DNA from: an uncultured Pelagibacteraceae bacterium
GTDB taxonomy: Bacteria; Pseudomonadota; Alphaproteobacteria; Pelagibacterales; Pelagibacteraceae
Assembly (NCBI GenBank): GCA_902560855.1
Contig: CACENJ010000011.1
Coordinates: 1-32,724, forward strand
Reading direction: 5' to 3'
Length of the DNA: 32,724 bases
The translations under genes and the position numbers were made by a program. Of the stretch, positions 9,163 to 17,234 are shown piece by piece. Positions within the stretch are counted from its first letter, which is position 1. Every line of letters begins with the position of its first letter. A model generated the notes under the pieces. The model worked only from the letters and a program-made list of their open reading frames with translations, made no database searches and had not been told where the DNA came from.

Positions 9163-9863
9163 ACTGATGTGAATCCGCCATCAACAATTATATTTTGACC
9201 AGTTAGATATGTATTTTTTTTACTTGCTAAAAAAATAATTATATTTGCTATTTCATCAGTTTTAGCCAGCCTTTTTAATGGTATAGTTTTTTCAATCTTA
9301 CTAATTTTTTTTCCTAAAATTTTTTTTGTTAAATCTGTAAGCACAAATCCTGGGGAAACTGAATTAACAAGAATATTTTTTGATGCCAAATCTACAGCAG
9401 ATCCTTTTGTTAGCCCATTTATTCCAAATTTTGAAACGGAATAGACAACTCTTTTTTCCTTACTTATATTGCCAAAAATTGATGAAATATTAATTATTTT
9501 GCCGTAATTATTTTTTATCATTTTTTTTGACACTTCATGACAAATTTTAATTGGTGCTTCAAGGTTAACGTTTAGAATTTTTTTTAAATCTTTTTCTTTA
9601 ATTTTATTAATTGGGTTAATTATATTTATTCCAGCATTATTTATTAAAACATCAATTTTTTTTCTTTTTCTTAAAAACCTCAAAAATTTTGTTAGTGATT
9701 GTTTTTTATTTAAATCTAACTTTATTAGATCTTTATTTTTTTTGGTATTTGTTGTTCCAATTACTTCTCCGCCTAATTCTAAAAACTTATTATATAATGT
9801 TTTGCCAATTCCAGCAGATGCACCAGTTATTACTATAGTTTGTCCTTCAAAATCAATTATCAT
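9159..9863 (-). CDS. Short-chain dehydrogenase/reductase (SDR), sugar oxidoreductase
   Basis: This classical SDR of 234 residues begins at the ATG at 9863, which shares its A with the upstream stop codon (TAATG). The longer reading frame starting at 9887 would overlap the SIS gene and adds nothing recognisable. The cofactor loop is TGASAGIG, followed by LINNAGI, the catalytic serine in INISSIFG, and YSVSK carrying the catalytic Tyr and Lys. The end has the usual VDGG. Members reduce or oxidise a ketone or alcohol with NAD(P)H. In the Campylobacter legionaminate cluster a comparable SDR (PtmA) sits beside a CMP-sugar synthetase, and a similar role is plausible here. It is the last gene of the seven-gene operon. 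The substrate is unknown; a FabG-like fatty-acid role is less likely in this context. Confidence 0.82.
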   Translation of the reverse strand: MIIDFEGQTIVITGASAGIGKTLYNKFLELGGEVIGTTNTKKNKDLIKLDLNKKQSLTKFLRFLRKRKKIDVLINNAGINIINPINKIKEKDLKKILNVNLEAPIKICHEVSKKMIKNNYGKIINISSIFGNISKEKRVVYSVSKFGINGLTKGSAVDLASKNILVNSVSPGFVLTDLTKKILGKKISKIEKTIPLKRLAKTDEIANIIIFLASKKNTYLTGQNIIVDGGFTSV

Positions 9864-10471
9864 TACTTTAAATTTTTTTGGAACCAATGTGCCAGTATGT
9901 GATTTGTCATTAATTGAATATCTTCTACTGGTCCATAATCTCCTTTTTCAGTTTTTATTAAAAGACATAAATTGCTTAGTTTTTTAATTTTGCCTCCATT
10001 AAAACCTAAAATACTTAAAACCTTACCTCTTTTTTTTTTTACCCATTTTGCTGCTCTTACTAAGTTTTCTGAATTTCCTGAAGCAGAAAAAATCAATATT
10101 TTATCATTTTTTTTAAAATGAATTTTTAGTTGATTTAAAAAAATATCTTCATAACTAGTGTCGTTAGCAATTGCAGTTATTACTGCGTTATTTTCATTTA
10201 AAGAAATTATTTTAAATGTATTTTTTTTGGTTTTTTTTAATACATCAAAACCTAGGTCATTTGCCATTGTATTGGCGGTTGCTGATCCGCCGCCATTTCC
10301 AAAAACAAATAAAGTAGCATTTTTTTTTCTTAGATCTAATAATTCTTTTTCTAAAATTTGAAATTTTCTTTTTTCAATTTTTTTAAATATATTTGATAAG
10401 TGAATAAAGTATCTTTCAGAAAATTTAATTATATTGGTAGTTTTTTGAGAAATTTCGTTAATTGTTTTCAT
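9863..10471 (-). CDS. SIS-domain sugar-phosphate isomerase, GmhA-like
   Basis: This single SIS domain has 202 residues, the usual GmhA size and without the CBS domains of KdsD. The phosphate-binding segment LFVFGNGGGSATANTMANDL (54-73) and the second loop ILIFSASGNSENLV match phosphoheptose isomerases, and a histidine is retained in QLMTNHILAHW near the C-terminus. The catalytic Glu of GmhA (in H-F-A-A-E-L) is D72 here, and the usual GNGGSA reads GNGGGSA by substitution, not insertion. It would convert a ketose phosphate to an aldose phosphate, for example sedoheptulose 7-phosphate to a heptose phosphate, but no heptose kinase or nucleotidyltransferase is in the window. It overlaps the upstream dehydrogenase by 4 nt and the SDR by 1 nt. 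An 11-A run lies within it (10030-10040). Confidence 0.82.
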   Translation of the reverse strand: MKTINEISQKTTNIIKFSERYFIHLSNIFKKIEKRKFQILEKELLDLRKKNATLFVFGNGGGSATANTMANDLGFDVLKKTKKNTFKIISLNENNAVITAIANDTSYEDIFLNQLKIHFKKNDKILIFSASGNSENLVRAAKWVKKKRGKVLSILGFNGGKIKKLSNLCLLIKTEKGDYGPVEDIQLMTNHILAHWFQKNLK

Positions 10472-11478
10472 TTCTTTATAATATCGTTTTTATATATTTT
10501 GTCGATCATTAACATAACTTTATATGCATCCATTACACTTCCATAAGTAATTTTCTTTTTTTTTAAAATCATATTTGCAAATTCTTTTATCTCATCATTC
10601 CAAGAAGTGTCATTATTAAAATTTAGCAAAATTGTTTTTTTATTATTTTTATAAAGATATGGTTTTGCACCTGGCAAAATTTTGAGTGTTTCTTTACCAT
10701 AAGTTTTAGTACCGGACAAAATACCATCTAAAATTATTGTTCCTTTAGAACATATTATTTCCATGTTAAATTTATGTTGCCACTGAGTAGCTGTAGAATG
10801 TATCGAGGCTATAACACCATTTTGATTTCTTAAAATAGCAAATGCATTGTCTTCAACATCATAATTCCAATATCTATTTGAAATAAAGCTCTTAAATTCT
10901 TTAAAATCACCTACAAAGTAACGTAATAGATCCAACATATGTATTCCTTGATCAAGAAGTATTCCTCCCCCAGCATATTTTTTTTTTGATCTCCAATTAC
11001 TTTTAGAAAAGTTTAAAATTTTACTTTTTCCATAAACTGATCTAATATTAACTACTTTCCCAAGTTTTTTTCCGTCAATAAGTTTTTTTGCTAGTTGTAC
11101 AGATTTATGGTATCTATGATTAAAACCATATTTTAGTTTAATATTTCTTTTTTTCTTTGAACATTTTAATACTTTTCTTATATCATTCACATTTCTTCCT
11201 GGTGGTTTTTCACAAAAAACGTGAATATTTCTTTTTAAGAAATATATAGTTACTTCTGGTGCTAAATAATTTGGCAAGGTAATAAATACTGCATTAAGAT
11301 TATTAGTTGGTATATCTCTATAATTTTGAAAATATAATATTTTATTTGAATTAAAATTATTTTTAAATCTTACATCACTAACAAATCTTAAATTATAATT
11401 TTTATTTTTTTGTATAAATTTTCTTCTTCTTTGTCCTACTAATCCCAATCCAACAATTGCAACTTCAATTTTTTTCAT
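10468..11478 (-). CDS. Gfo/Idh/MocA-family oxidoreductase (second copy in operon)
   Basis: The protein has 336 residues. The N-terminal Rossmann fold carries IVGLGLVGQRRR and the conserved EKPPG motif. The C-terminal domain carries GGILLDQGIHMLDLLRYF, whose histidine and aspartate are at the usual catalytic positions. The family oxidises or reduces a hydroxyl of sugars, nucleotide sugars or inositols with NAD(P). It overlaps kdsB-like upstream and the SIS gene downstream by 4 nt each (ATGA type), so it is tightly coupled to them. Similar dehydrogenases next to CMP-sugar synthetases occur in sialic-acid-like pathways. The substrate here cannot be read from the sequence. It differs clearly from the other Gfo/Idh/MocA protein at 13527-14624, so the two probably act on different intermediates. 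Confidence 0.85.
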   Translation of the reverse strand: MKKIEVAIVGLGLVGQRRRKFIQKNKNYNLRFVSDVRFKNNFNSNKILYFQNYRDIPTNNLNAVFITLPNYLAPEVTIYFLKRNIHVFCEKPPGRNVNDIRKVLKCSKKKRNIKLKYGFNHRYHKSVQLAKKLIDGKKLGKVVNIRSVYGKSKILNFSKSNWRSKKKYAGGGILLDQGIHMLDLLRYFVGDFKEFKSFISNRYWNYDVEDNAFAILRNQNGVIASIHSTATQWQHKFNMEIICSKGTIILDGILSGTKTYGKETLKILPGAKPYLYKNNKKTILLNFNNDTSWNDEIKEFANMILKKKKITYGSVMDAYKVMLMIDKIYKNDIIKK

Positions 11479-12251
11479 TTAATTCTTAAATATTTAAAAT
11501 GATTTATTTCTTTTATTAAATATTTTGCAACTTTTTTTAGATCTTGGGGAGTGTCAACTGAGAATGAATTTATATACCTCTGTCTTGCTATATATTGACC
11601 TCTCCCAGTATCACATATTCTATTTGAATCGCAAGATTCTACTGTTTCCAGATGACTTTCAGGAGTCTTGTAAAATTTTTTTAAAAAAAACCATTTAAAT
11701 GCAAATATTCCATAAATTCTTTTTGCACCTATTTTTTTTGAGAATTTTTTTGAATATGGTATTGGAGATCTCGAAGTATAAAGAACCTGATCATTAACAT
11801 CATGAACAATTTTTACTATGTTTGGATTACAAAACTGTTTTTTATCGACTATATCCATAGCTAAAACTGTTGAATTTATTTTTTTATTTTTTTTAAATGG
11901 TTTTAAAGCATTAATTATCATTTCAGGTCTCATCATTGGTTCGTCGCCCTGAACGCACATTACAATATCTTCATTTTTGATTTTTTTAGTTTTTTTTGCA
12001 GCTTCATAAACTCTATCAAGACATCTTTTGTGTTTTTTTGATGTCATTATTACTGGAATTTTTTTTGAGTTAGCAAAATTTCTAATTTCATTATCACATG
12101 TAGTCAAATATAGTTTTGACCACTTTTTAAAAAGTTTTGATCTTTCATAAACATGCTCAATCATTGGCTTATCCAAAATTAGTTTAAGGGGCTTGTTTGG
12201 AAATCTGGAAGCAGCCATTCTGGCAGGTATAAATCCAAAAATTTTTGTCAT
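11475..12251 (-). CDS. kdsB: CMP-Kdo synthetase family cytidylyltransferase (KdsB-like, divergent)
   Basis: The 258-residue protein matches KdsB along its length: FIPARMAASRFPNKPL at the N-terminus for CTP binding, VQGDEPMM around 100-107, SRSPIPY at 160-166, and SFSVDTPQDL at 229-238. It activates an ulosonic acid as the CMP-sugar. Two positions that contact the sugar in canonical KdsB differ. The usual SGTDR reads RCLDR (76-80), and the segment usually reading E-Q-L-R is DSNR (208-211). This suggests a substrate other than plain Kdo, for example an amino-Kdo or other ulosonate. It starts 74 nt after the DegT gene, the only sizeable gap in the operon. The gene symbol names the family; the true kdsB of the cell may be elsewhere. 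Confidence 0.82.
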   Translation of the reverse strand: MTKIFGFIPARMAASRFPNKPLKLILDKPMIEHVYERSKLFKKWSKLYLTTCDNEIRNFANSKKIPVIMTSKKHKRCLDRVYEAAKKTKKIKNEDIVMCVQGDEPMMRPEMIINALKPFKKNKKINSTVLAMDIVDKKQFCNPNIVKIVHDVNDQVLYTSRSPIPYSKKFSKKIGAKRIYGIFAFKWFFLKKFYKTPESHLETVESCDSNRICDTGRGQYIARQRYINSFSVDTPQDLKKVAKYLIKEINHFKYLRIK

Positions 12252-12325
12252 ATTTTTTTCAACAGAATATTTAAAAAGCGCCTACTATTAATATAATTTA
12301 AAGAGATATTAAAGAGTATCTTTTA

Positions 12326-13564
12326 TTACATTTTATAAAATTTATCGACTTTTTTTATAGCTTTTAGTATGTCGTTAACATCTTTTTTTGAGTAATTCTC
12401 TCTTATATATATTACGTATTGTTCTTTTAGAGATTTTTCATAATTTTTTAAAGAAGCAGAAGATTTCTTTAAGTTTTTTTTATATTTTTTAGTCCATTTA
12501 TGATTAAAAGGGTTATACAAATATTTTTCAGATAAATTAATTCCTTCACTTTTTAAAGCATCGCAATATTTTTTTTTACTTACTTTAATTTTGTTTTTGT
12601 CTAATTTTATTCTTAAGAACCAATAAACGTTTAAACTATTTTTTATTTGTTTACCTATTTGGGACGGAGAATTCATTTTTATCAATTTTTTTTTAACATA
12701 CTCACCAATTTTATTTGTTCTGTATATAATTGACTTAAGTTTTTCAATTTGAACACATCCAATTGCTGCAGAAATATCATCCAACGTACAATTAAGTCCC
12801 AGGTCAGTATAATAACCTGTAAATCGATTTTTTTTAAATAACTTTCCTCTGTCACTAAAAAGAAAAGATCTACTAAATAACTTTTTATTATTTGCAAAAA
12901 CAATTCCACCAGTTCCACCAGTACAATGTATTTTAGAAGACATAGTAGAAAAAAAAGAAATATCACCAAAATTTCCTACTTTAATGTTTTTTAGTCTTGC
13001 CCCATGGGATTGAGAGCAATCCTCGATTAAAAAAATTTTCTTTTTTTTTAAAAATTTTTTTATCTCAATTATATTGGCTACTTCTCCACCAATATGCGCA
13101 ACTATTACTGCTTTTGTTTTTTTTGATATTTTTTTTTTTATCTGATCTAAATTTATATTAAAGCTGTTTTTATCTATATCAGTAGGGACTGGTGTGTGAC
13201 CCATAAGAATAATAGGCATAACACAACCAACATCTGTTACAGAAGGTGTTATTATTTCTGAATTTTTTTTTAGGTTAAGAGCATGTAAACAACATAATAA
13301 AGCATTGGTTCCAGAATTTACACAATGTGCATTTCCTCCACCCATAAACTTTACAAATTTTTTACAATAAATTTCTTCATATTTACCTCTATATCTAATT
13401 GGGATACCAGTTTTAATAGAGTTTCCGATTACTTTATTTAAAATATTTTTTTCTTCTATGTTAAACAAATTTCTATTTGGAAAAGGTTTTTTACGTACAG
13501 GTAAACCACCATTAATAGCCAAAATATTATTTTTTTGTTCTATATATTTTTGATATTTTTTCAC
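12326..13564 (-). CDS. DegT/DnrJ/EryC1/StrS-type sugar aminotransferase
   Basis: This is a 412-residue PLP-dependent aminotransferase. ILAINGGLPVRKKPFP at residues 14-29 is the N-terminal signature of the subgroup that includes AHBA synthase and inosose or amino-Kdo aminotransferases. HCVNSGTNALL (80-90) binds PLP phosphate, and VIVAHIGG and EDCSQSHGA (181-189) follow. K211 in FSTMSSKIHCTGG is the expected Schiff-base lysine. It transfers an amino group, usually from glutamate or glutamine, to a keto-sugar or aldehyde. The start is a GTG at 13564, overlapping the upstream dehydrogenase by 38 nt. No later in-frame start precedes the conserved N-terminus, so the overlap appears real. The upstream dehydrogenase would provide its keto substrate, as WbpB does for WbpE. 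An 11-A run lies at about 13130. Confidence 0.88.
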   Translation of the reverse strand: MKKYQKYIEQKNNILAINGGLPVRKKPFPNRNLFNIEEKNILNKVIGNSIKTGIPIRYRGKYEEIYCKKFVKFMGGGNAHCVNSGTNALLCCLHALNLKKNSEIITPSVTDVGCVMPIILMGHTPVPTDIDKNSFNINLDQIKKKISKKTKAVIVAHIGGEVANIIEIKKFLKKKKIFLIEDCSQSHGARLKNIKVGNFGDISFFSTMSSKIHCTGGTGGIVFANNKKLFSRSFLFSDRGKLFKKNRFTGYYTDLGLNCTLDDISAAIGCVQIEKLKSIIYRTNKIGEYVKKKLIKMNSPSQIGKQIKNSLNVYWFLRIKLDKNKIKVSKKKYCDALKSEGINLSEKYLYNPFNHKWTKKYKKNLKKSSASLKNYEKSLKEQYVIYIRENYSKKDVNDILKAIKKVDKFYKM

Positions 13565-14624
13565 TTGATTTTCCTAGTCTTTTAGAAATATTTATCTTAT
13601 TTAATTTTATCCATTTACCATTTTTTTCGTAAGAACAGTAAAGAGCATTTAAAAAATTTATTGACTTAAAACATTCCTTAAAATTTACTGGATATTTTCT
13701 TTTTCTTCTGTAATGCAGAACTACATCTTCATAAGTATTGAAATGTCCTCTTCCATAAACTTTGCCTCTATCAGCTAAATCCTTGTAGCTATCGCTATAT
13801 TTTTTTTGTTCCTTAGGATTTGGTGAAAATATTTCTAAGTTATTTAAAGCAAATCCACTTATTTTTGCTAAACCTTTGGAGCCTACTATTGTAATTGAAC
13901 CTTCAAAATCATCAGGTCTCGCAGCTGTTGTTATTTCCAAAGTTCCAACACCTTTATTTTTTAATTTAAAAATAGCTACCGCTGTATCTTCAACTTCAAT
14001 TTTAGCACCTAATGTTGCGCTTATACAACTTAGTTCAGTGATTTCGCTTGCCATATAATTTAAAATATTAACATAGTGTATTCCTTGATTAGTTAATGCA
14101 CCACCATCATGTGAATAAGTTCCTCTCCAGGGTGACAAATTATAATATCTTTGTGGTCTACACCATCTTACGGTTACATTTATTGTTCTTATTTCACCAA
14201 TTTCTTTGTTTTTAACAGCAGTAGCTAGTCTTTGAGTTGCTATGTTATATCTATTCTGGAAAACTGGAAATATTTTGACTCTTTTACTTTTTGCAAGTTT
14301 ATAAATTTTTATTAAGTTTTTTGTATTAAGACAAATAGGTTTTTCAATTAATAAATCTCTTTTGTATTTTTTAATTATATCTATTGAGTGTTCATAATGC
14401 ATTCCTGTTGGAGTAATTATAGAAACTAAATTAATGTCTTTATTTTCCAATAACATTTGATGATAGTTTGTGTATAATTTAGTTTTATAAATTTTTGATA
14501 AATATTCCGCTTTTTTGTAGTTTAAGTCACATACAGCTTTAATTTGTATTCCTTTGGTTTTCAATATTGCTTTACAGTGATGTTCTGCAACTCTACCACA
14601 ACCAACTATTCCAACTTTAATCAT
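13527..14624 (-). CDS. Gfo/Idh/MocA-family dehydrogenase, WlbA/WbpB-like
   Basis: This 365-residue protein has an N-terminal NAD fold with IVGCGRVAEHH, LIEKPICL for cofactor and substrate positioning, and a C-terminal domain containing LSPWRGTYSHDGGALTNQG and IHYVNIL. W-R-G-T, G-G-A-L-x-N-Q-G-I-H and the later IEVEDTAVA resemble WlbA/WbpB, which oxidise a sugar hydroxyl to a ketone before transamination. The residue usually Asp in the I-H-x-x-D motif is Asn here, while the histidine is kept. It overlaps the formyltransferase by 8 nt and the aminotransferase by 38 nt, so the three are likely translated together as a dehydrogenation, transamination and N-formylation module. The exact sugar is unknown. 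Confidence 0.85.
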   Translation of the reverse strand: MIKVGIVGCGRVAEHHCKAILKTKGIQIKAVCDLNYKKAEYLSKIYKTKLYTNYHQMLLENKDINLVSIITPTGMHYEHSIDIIKKYKRDLLIEKPICLNTKNLIKIYKLAKSKRVKIFPVFQNRYNIATQRLATAVKNKEIGEIRTINVTVRWCRPQRYYNLSPWRGTYSHDGGALTNQGIHYVNILNYMASEITELSCISATLGAKIEVEDTAVAIFKLKNKGVGTLEITTAARPDDFEGSITIVGSKGLAKISGFALNNLEIFSPNPKEQKKYSDSYKDLADRGKVYGRGHFNTYEDVVLHYRRKRKYPVNFKECFKSINFLNALYCSYEKNGKWIKLNKINISKRLGKSSEKISKIYRTKK

Positions 14625-15411
14625 AAATTGATACCAACTTAGGTTTATTAGATTTAATTTTTTTTTCTAAAAAAAGTTTTACAATTTTATCATTAAACAT
14701 TCCATAAATTATTCTTAAATGTACTGGTTTGAAGTCTTTTTTTTGAAAAAGTTTACCATTATATTTTATCATTTTCTTTTTTAGCTTTTTTTTCTTAATA
14801 AGAAAAATTATTTTTATAGCATCATAAAAAGATTTTATCATTGCTTTGCAAGCAACATCATGCATTGTGTCTTTTTTAAAAAGTTTAGGTATAGAGTGAT
14901 GTATAATTTCCCCAGAATCTAACTTTTTGCTTAAAAAATGAAATGTCATGCCCACAAAATTTGGTTCTAAAAAATAAAATGGCCAAAAATTGCAAGCACT
15001 GCCCTTGTAATAAGGTGCAAGACCTGAATGGAGATTAATAGAATACTTCGGTAATATTTTTAAAACATCTTTTGGTAAAAAACTTACACCAAAAGTGAAA
15101 ACAACGCTTGCATTTATTTTTTTTATATAATTTTTTAATTTTTGTTTATCTGATTTAAAATTTTTTAAATATATTTTATTTTTAACTTCGTTTTTTTTTT
15201 TTAATCTAAAATATTTTTTTTCTAAATTATCCCTTTTTTTAAAATGATTTACAAAATTTTTTTTGTCAGTTTTATTTTTTATAAAATTTGACGGAGGATT
15301 TACATCTTCTCTTTTTTCAATAATTAATCCTGAAAGTTTAAATTTGTTGTTAATTACTTCAGCAAATTTTTTATGTCTTAAATGATCGCCAATAACTAAT
15401 AATATTTTCAT
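14617..15411 (-). CDS. Sugar N-formyltransferase (methionyl-tRNA/sugar formyltransferase fold)
   Basis: The 264-residue protein contains the formyltransferase core: VVFTFGVSFLPKDVL (103-117), then INLHSGLAPYYKGSACN (125-141) and SKKLDSGEII (161-170). The catalytic Asn-x-His and Asp of the fold are present as N126, H128 and D165. N10-formyltetrahydrofolate is the expected donor. Full methionyl-tRNA formyltransferases are about 310 residues with a tRNA-binding C-terminal domain that is not seen here, so a sugar-amine acceptor fits better. It is the first gene of the operon and overlaps the dehydrogenase that precedes the aminotransferase. Residues 50-95 are unusually lysine-rich and include a 12-A run (15191-15202) that could slip. 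The acceptor sugar is inferred from its neighbours only. Confidence 0.8.
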   Translation of the reverse strand: MKILLVIGDHLRHKKFAEVINNKFKLSGLIIEKREDVNPPSNFIKNKTDKKNFVNHFKKRDNLEKKYFRLKKKNEVKNKIYLKNFKSDKQKLKNYIKKINASVVFTFGVSFLPKDVLKILPKYSINLHSGLAPYYKGSACNFWPFYFLEPNFVGMTFHFLSKKLDSGEIIHHSIPKLFKKDTMHDVACKAMIKSFYDAIKIIFLIKKKKLKKKMIKYNGKLFQKKDFKPVHLRIIYGMFNDKIVKLFLEKKIKSNKPKLVSIYD

Positions 15412-15445
15412 TTAAACTTCTACTTTTTTGTTGTAAACAAACAAT

Positions 15446-16474
15446 ATGTCTGAAAATTTTTGGAGGAACACATCCCTAGATTCTATAGAATTTTTATCTA
15501 ATTTAAAGCATAGAATAAAAAAAAATTTTCATAAGTTTTTTACAGGTTTGTCTGAAGATTACCAGATAAAAATTCACAAATGGATAACTGAAGAAGTAAA
15601 AAATAATATTAAAAAAGACAAATTATTTGATGCAATTTATTTTGAAATTAGAAGTCGGTGTAATAGCACTTGTTCATTTTGTGCTGCTTCAATACAAAAT
15701 GAAATAAGACCGGATATAACTATGCCGATAGATTTATTTAAAAAAGTGATAAATGAGTTAAGTTTGTTAAATTATAGAGGCAAAATTGCTTTTCATGTCA
15801 ATAACGATCCACTTTTAGTTAAAAATTTGGAGGAATATGTTGCCTATGCAAGGAGCAAGTGCAATGATTCATGGATACAAATACTTACGAATGGAAAATC
15901 ATTAAATAATAAAAACGGTCAAATGTTAATAGATGCAGGAGTAAATGAAATAACTATTAACGTTTATACTAAAGAAAGAAAGTTTAACACACCTAAGAAT
16001 ATTAAAAATTTTGAAAAAGAAGTTTTGTTAAAAAAATTTGCTTACAATCAAATAAAAGAAGGACACAAAAATCCTAAAGTGGAGGATAAAAAAACTATAA
16101 ATTATAATAAAATTTTGAGAAAAGTAGAAGATGAGTTAACCAATAGATCTGGAAGTGCTCCAAATAAAAAAACCAACCAAAAGATACCAAATTTAGGATT
16201 TTGTTCATATCCATTTGAACAGTTTAATATAGATGCAAAGGGGAACGTTTCTCATTGCTGTGCTGATTTTTATTTTGATAACAAAATGGGAAATGTTAAA
16301 AATCAAACAATCACAGAAATATGGTCTGGTAAAAAATTTAATTTTATAAGAGATAATTTACTTCAAGACAAAAGAAAAAATTTGCCTATGTGTTCGAAAT
16401 GCGATCATTTTGGTATTAATTCATTACCAAAAAAATATTCAAAAAAAATGATATATAAATTAATTAGAACATAA
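15446..16474 (+). CDS. Radical SAM protein with SPASM-like C-terminal cysteines
   Basis: The 342-residue protein has the CxxxCxxC cluster motif CNSTCSFC (C72, C76, C79) in a TIM-barrel start reading AIYFEIRSR. A second set of cysteines lies at C253, C271, C272, C316 and C319 around IDAKGNVSHCC and MCSKCD, matching an auxiliary [4Fe-4S] SPASM-like domain. SPASM proteins modify peptides or carry out sugar dehydrogenation and epimerisation. In polysaccharide islands their substrates are mostly unknown. Residues 175-248 form a polar, lysine-rich insert between the two domains. The start is 34 nt from the divergent formyltransferase, and its stop overlaps the aldolase start (TAATG), so it is coupled to that gene. 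Confidence 0.85.
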   Translation: MSENFWRNTSLDSIEFLSNLKHRIKKNFHKFFTGLSEDYQIKIHKWITEEVKNNIKKDKLFDAIYFEIRSRCNSTCSFCAASIQNEIRPDITMPIDLFKKVINELSLLNYRGKIAFHVNNDPLLVKNLEEYVAYARSKCNDSWIQILTNGKSLNNKNGQMLIDAGVNEITINVYTKERKFNTPKNIKNFEKEVLLKKFAYNQIKEGHKNPKVEDKKTINYNKILRKVEDELTNRSGSAPNKKTNQKIPNLGFCSYPFEQFNIDAKGNVSHCCADFYFDNKMGNVKNQTITEIWSGKKFNFIRDNLLQDKRKNLPMCSKCDHFGINSLPKKYSKKMIYKLIRT

Positions 16475-17223
16475 TGATTAAAAATAAAAAAATTTTGGAG
16501 ATAAGAAAAAAAATTAAAAAAAAGTTTAGTTTAGGATCTTGGATGCAAATACCATCTTCTGACATAGCTGAAATAATGGGCCAAAGCAATTTTGATTGGG
16601 TTGCTTTGGACATGGAACATGGTTCATTTGAATTAAACCAAACAGTCGAAATTTTTAGGGCTTTAGAGCTTGGCAATACACTTCCTATGGTTAGGGTCCC
16701 AACGGACGATACAGCATTAGCAAAAAAAGTTTTAGACTTTGGTGCAGGGGGTATTATTTTTCCTAATATTTCTTCATATGAACAAATCGAAAATAATATC
16801 AGTGAAATTTCTTTCCCTCCTTTAGGTAATAGGGGCATTGGTTTTAATCGTGATAATTTATTTGGAATGAATTTTTCTAAAGAAAAAATTACTAAGTACA
16901 AGCCAATAATATTTGCAATGATTGAAAATATACAAGGGGTTGAAAACCTAGAAGAAATTTTAAAGGTTAAAAATTTAGATGGAATTTTTATAGGACCTTA
17001 TGATTTGTCAGCTAGTTTGAATTGTATAGGAAATTTTAAAAATAAATTATTTAAACAAAATATATCTTATATTTTAAAAAAAAGCAGAAAAAACAAATTT
17101 CCAGTTGGAATACATGTACCCTCAGGTGAAAAAAAAGAAATTAAAAAATGCTTAAAAATGGGATTTAGTTTTATTGCTGATGGTACAGACGCTGTGTTTA
17201 TTTATAAAAATAGTTTTAAATAA
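16474..17223 (+). CDS. HpcH/HpaI-family class II pyruvate aldolase
   Basis: The 249-residue aldolase has the family motifs in order: WVALDMEHG (catalytic His), PMVRVP (substrate Arg), FGAGGIIFPN, FPPLGNRG, FAMIEN with the metal-binding Glu, and GIFIGPYDLSAS with the metal-binding Asp. Such enzymes add pyruvate to, or release it from, aldehydes, giving 2-keto-3-deoxy acids. In a glycan island with a KdsB-like CMP transferase, it could make an ulosonic acid from pyruvate and an aldose without a PEP-dependent synthase. No KdsA/NeuB-type synthase is in the window. A catabolic role is the alternative. It is coupled by TAATG to the radical SAM gene and is followed 11 nt later by the sulfotransferase-like gene. 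Confidence 0.85.
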   Translation: MIKNKKILEIRKKIKKKFSLGSWMQIPSSDIAEIMGQSNFDWVALDMEHGSFELNQTVEIFRALELGNTLPMVRVPTDDTALAKKVLDFGAGGIIFPNISSYEQIENNISEISFPPLGNRGIGFNRDNLFGMNFSKEKITKYKPIIFAMIENIQGVENLEEILKVKNLDGIFIGPYDLSASLNCIGNFKNKLFKQNISYILKKSRKNKFPVGIHVPSGEKKEIKKCLKMGFSFIADGTDAVFIYKNSFK

Positions 17224-17234
17224 TTTGATTTAAT

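Noticed and set aside
9742..9987. Plus-strand frame across the SDR/SIS junction
   Set aside because: It is antisense to two overlapping enzymes that both show complete motifs.
12682..12969. Minus-strand frame inside the aminotransferase gene
   Set aside because: It is an alternative frame of a well-supported DegT gene and has no recognisable domain.
6763..14624. Interpretation as an AHBA (aminoshikimate) pathway, since a DHQ-synthase-like enzyme, AHBA-synthase-like DegT and Gfo/Idh dehydrogenase co-occur as in the rifamycin cluster
   Set aside because: No aminoDAHP synthase, kinase or phosphatase is visible, and the DegT gene is coupled to a formyltransferase and a KdsB-like gene, which favours a sugar route.
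15429..15445. Small dyad (TTGT-AA-ACAA) in the 34-nt divergent gap between formyltransferase and radical SAM genes
   Set aside because: Four-base arms in AT-rich DNA are expected by chance; kept only as a place to look for a shared operator.
16464..16901. Antisense frame opposite the HpcH/HpaI aldolase
   Set aside because: The plus strand has every aldolase motif, and the antisense product has no family features.
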